Assembly (NCBI GenBank): GCA_030681555.1
Contig: JAUXRW010000026.1
Coordinates: 1 to 33,445, forward strand
Direction: 5' to 3'
DNA: 33,445 nt
Source of the DNA: Acidimicrobiales bacterium
GTDB taxonomy: Bacteria > Actinomycetota > Acidimicrobiia > Acidimicrobiales > VFJN01
The notes beneath the pieces were generated by a model that saw nothing but the letters and a program-made list of their open reading frames with translations, searched no databases and was not told the DNA's origin. Each line of letters opens with the position of its first letter. Within the stretch, counting starts at the first letter, position 1. A program made the translations under genes and the position numbers. Shown here one piece after another: positions 31,681-33,445 of this stretch.

Positions 31681-31768
31681 GGAGGGGTGCGAGAGCGGCC
31701 GAATCGGCACGCTTGGAAAGCGTGTGTGGGGCAACCCACCGTGGGTTCGAATCCCACTCCCTCCGCCA
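31681..31768 (+). tRNA. tRNA-Ser (GGA)
   Basis: The acceptor GGAGGGG (31681-31687) pairs with TCCCTCC (31758-31764). The anticodon stem CACGC/GCGTG (31708-31712, 31720-31724) holds loop TTGGAAA with anticodon GGA (31715-31717). A long variable arm follows, then the T arm GTGGG-TTCGAAT-CCCAC (31741-31757), discriminator G and an encoded CCA (31766-31768). Class II form fits serine. Confidence 0.96.
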
Positions 31769-31769
31769 C

Positions 31770-32240
31770 ATGAGCCCGGCACCCGACGAGCTGGACGATC
31801 ACGCCGCGATGGCCCTGGCCCTCGCCGAGGCCCGGGCGGCCGGCGAGGCGGGCGACGTGCCCATCGGGGCGGTGGTCCTGGTGGGCGGGCAGGTGGTCGG
31901 TCGGGCGGGGAACCAGCGGGAGCGGCTCGGCGATCCGACCGCCCATGCGGAGATCCTCGCGCTGCGCCAGGCCGCGGCCGCCCTGGGTCGTTGGCGCCTC
32001 GACGACGCCACGCTGGTCGTGACGCTGGAGCCGTGTCCGATGTGTGCCGGAGCGCTGGTGGCGGCCCGGGTGCGGCGGGTCGTTTTCGGCGCCGCCAACG
32101 TGGACGCCGGGGCCTGCGGCACGCTCTACAACCTGTGCGTCGATCCGCGGCTGAACCACGAGGTCGAGGTGACCCACGGCGTCGAAGCAGACGCGGCAGC
32201 CACCGTGCTCCGGGAGTTCTTCGTCACCCGGCGCGCCTGA
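31770..32240 (+). CDS. tadA: tRNA adenosine(34) deaminase
   Basis: A 156-residue zinc deaminase converting A34 to inosine in tRNA-Arg. The catalytic motifs are HAEILALRQ (His zinc ligand and proton-shuttle Glu) and PCPMCAGAL (two Cys zinc ligands), with GAANVDAGACGTLYNL after them. The ATG at 31770 is only 1 nt beyond the CCA of tRNA-Ser(GGA), so there is no room for a ribosome site, and the N-terminal D-E-x-D-D-H block fits the family, making a later ATG at 31809 less likely. It is presumably translated from a message released by tRNA 3' processing. Confidence 0.92.
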   Translation: MSPAPDELDDHAAMALALAEARAAGEAGDVPIGAVVLVGGQVVGRAGNQRERLGDPTAHAEILALRQAAAALGRWRLDDATLVVTLEPCPMCAGALVAARVRRVVFGAANVDAGACGTLYNLCVDPRLNHEVEVTHGVEADAAATVLREFFVTRRA

Positions 32241-32293
32241 GCGCTCGCTTCCGCCTTGTCGGCGCCGCGCGCCCAGCCTCTAACGTGGTCGAC

Positions 32294-32383
32294 GGAGAGC
32301 TGCCAGAGCGGACGAATGGGACGGTCTCGAAAACCGTTGTGGGTTTCGGCTCACCGTGGGTTCGAATCCCACGCTCTCCGCCA
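32294..32383 (+). tRNA. tRNA-Ser (CGA)
   Basis: The acceptor GGAGAGC (32294-32300) pairs with GCTCTCC (32373-32379). The anticodon stem ACGGT/ACCGT encloses CTCGAAA with anticodon CGA (32328-32330). A long variable arm precedes the T arm GTGGG-TTCGAAT-CCCAC (32356-32372), discriminator G and encoded CCA (32381-32383). Its 3' end lies just upstream of an integrase remnant, so it probably served as an attachment site. Confidence 0.96.
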
Positions 32384-32464
32384 CGTAAGTCCAGGTCAGA
32401 TCGGGCAAGGAACGTGGCCACCACCACGCCACCCGAGGCCCCGCAGGCCAGCCACCGGAGTCCC

Positions 32465-32479
32465 GTACCACTGTGGTAC
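32465..32479. repeat. 15-bp palindrome in the presumed attachment region
   Basis: GTACCAC-T-GTGGTAC is a perfect 7+1+7 inverted repeat, 72 bp before the integrase start and 82 bp after the tRNA. It could be an operator for the integrase or an arm site. Confidence 0.5.
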
Positions 32480-32550
32480 CACTGGTGGAGGGTCCTGCGG
32501 GCGCCTGACGGCCACCAGCGGTCGCTCGCGAGCAGCCGTCGGGGGATCTC

Positions 32551-33186
32551 GTGAACGGTCCGCCGCAGCGCGTGTTCGTGTTCTCCCTGGGCCGCCCGCG
32601 ACCCGGCAGCGAGCGCGGGCAGCGCCGCCACTACGTGAAGTGGCGGGTCGACGGCCGGGACCGCACCCGCGCGTTCAAGACCCGGGCCGAGGCCGACCGC
32701 TACCGCTCCGGCCTCCTCTTGGCCGTACAGGACGGCCAGCAGTTCGATCCCGGCACCGGCCAGCCGGTGACGTGGGTCGAGCACGGCGGAGCGCCGAACT
32801 GGTGGACTTGGTCCCGGGAGTGGCTGGCGCTGAAGTGGCCGCAGTGGTCCGGCCACACCCGGCGCAGCGCCGTCGAGACGCTCACCCTCCTGGCCCCGCA
32901 GCTGGTACCCACCGGTGCCCCCGCACCACCCGAGGACCTGGGCGACTGGCTGCGGAAGACCGGCTACCGACCGGGCGCTCCGACCGAGAGCCCGCCGGCG
33001 GCGTGGCTGGCCCGCTGGTCGCTCCCCCTCACCGACATCGACCCGGCCACCATCGAGCGAGCGCTCCAGGCCATCTGCGTGAAGGCCGACGGAACCCCCA
33101 CGGTGCCCTCGGTCGCCCGCCGCCGGCGCGGGACCCTCGGCGCGGTCCTCCGGGCAGCCGTCCGGCGCGAGCTGCAAGTGCTCTGA
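32551..33186 (+). pseudogene. Tyrosine-recombinase integrase, truncated before the catalytic domain
   Basis: About 211 residues from GTG 32551 (GGGGGA upstream). The N-terminal arm-binding-like part reads RHYVKWRVDGRDRTRAFKTR and EADRYRSGLLLAVQDG; a core-binding SAM-like part follows (WTWSREWLALKWPQWSGHTR, then ATIERALQAICVKADG). It stops after RRGTLGAVLRAAVRREL, where the catalytic domain with the R-H-R-Y residues should begin. The break lies just before an IS630-type remnant, so the insertion probably removed the 3' half. It should be non-functional for recombination. Confidence 0.75.
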
Positions 33187-33209
33187 CCACAAACGTTCGC
33201 GCGGGTGGG

Positions 33210-33445
33210 TCAGGCCGCTCGTGAGGCTGGTCGTCCCCATCGGCGGCCTTTCTCGGCTCGGACTCGTGCTCGTTCTCGGCGCTGGGCGGCGAGGAGCTCG
33301 GGGACCCGGGCGTGTGCGTTGCGCCAGCGGAGGTGGTCGTGGAGCCGGCGGGTGAGCACGACGTGGTTGGCGTGGTTCGAGTTGTTCAACACGAACTCTC
33401 GTAGCGGCCCGAAGTGCGCTTCGATCGGGTTCGCCCAGGAGCTGT
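33210..33445 (-). CDS. IS630-family transposase, C-terminal part (continues past the window)
   Basis: The minus-strand frame is open from the window edge. It reads SWANPIEAHFGPLREFVLNN, holding the third catalytic acid (NPIEAHF), then NHANHVVLTRRLHDHLRWRN and a basic tail ending with a stop at 33210. This matches the DDE domain C-terminus of actinobacterial IS630-like transposases. The 5' part, start codon and one end of the element lie outside the window. The inverted repeat expected near 33187-33209 could not be confirmed without the other end. Confidence 0.8.
   Translation of the reverse strand, partial: SSWANPIEAHFGPLREFVLNNSNHANHVVLTRRLHDHLRWRNAHARVPELLAAQRRERARVRAEKGRRWGRPASRAA

Noticed and set aside
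1-33445. A CRISPR array or phage structural module
   Set aside because: No regularly spaced repeats and no capsid, tail or terminase-like proteins were seen.

Overview
This 33.4 kb window is high-GC actinobacterial chromosome, most likely from the class Acidimicrobiia. The class is inferred from gene content and style: GTG/TTG starts, GTGA/ATGA stop-start overlaps, leaderless genes with a TAnnnT box 6-8 nt before the start codon, and a mycobacteria-like HAD-IB/Tad/helicase block. There is no rRNA operon or CRISPR array.

Layout. (1) 1-1790: a complete IS1182-type insertion sequence with perfect 19-bp terminal inverted repeats. (2) 1795-3897: a decayed region next to the IS, with a methyltransferase 5' fragment, an lgt-like 3' fragment, a CcmD-like 5' fragment, a DUF305 lipoprotein, a BlaI/CopY repressor and the stub of its usual M56 protease partner; three related operator-like palindromes tie these genes together. 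(3) 3898-7009: TIM-barrel hydrolase, micro-ORF, PsiE-like membrane protein, TetR regulator, small lipoprotein and an internally deleted esterase. (4) 7061-12695: housekeeping metabolism, with glnE divergent from nadE, then a HAD phosphatase and a beta-carbonic anhydrase. (5) 12715-16469: an internally deleted ABC transporter, then a four-gene operon of an EamA transporter, two ferritin-like proteins and an unknown protein, with a convergent ABM monooxygenase. (6) 16670-17608: a primary-like sigma factor. (7) 17651-27179: a HAD-IB phosphatase divergent from a Tad/Flp pilus operon (TadZ, TadA, TadB, TadC, Flp, TadE), a sortase with a putative surface partner, and a DUF1998-type helicase. The order resembles Rv3661-Rv3649 of M. 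tuberculosis. (8) 27289-28065: an STAS/HATPase partner-switching pair. (9) 28101-28290: a structured intergenic segment with its own promoter, my best candidate for an undescribed RNA. (10) 28293-32240: the recombination/replication cluster recR, ybaB/ebfC, dnaX, the small SRP RNA (ffs), tRNA-Ser(GGA) and tRNA adenosine deaminase. (11) 32294-33445: tRNA-Ser(CGA) followed by a truncated tyrosine integrase and the end of an IS630-like transposase, the remnant of an integrated element.

The window joins a conserved core (glnE, nadE, sigma, Tad, recR-dnaX-ffs) to two eroded edges with insertion sequences. The strongest leads are the structured RNA candidate at 28101-28290, the asymmetric pair of ferritin-like proteins at 14042-15558, and the BlaI operator set near 2448-3270. 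All functional statements come from reading the sequence; no database search was run.
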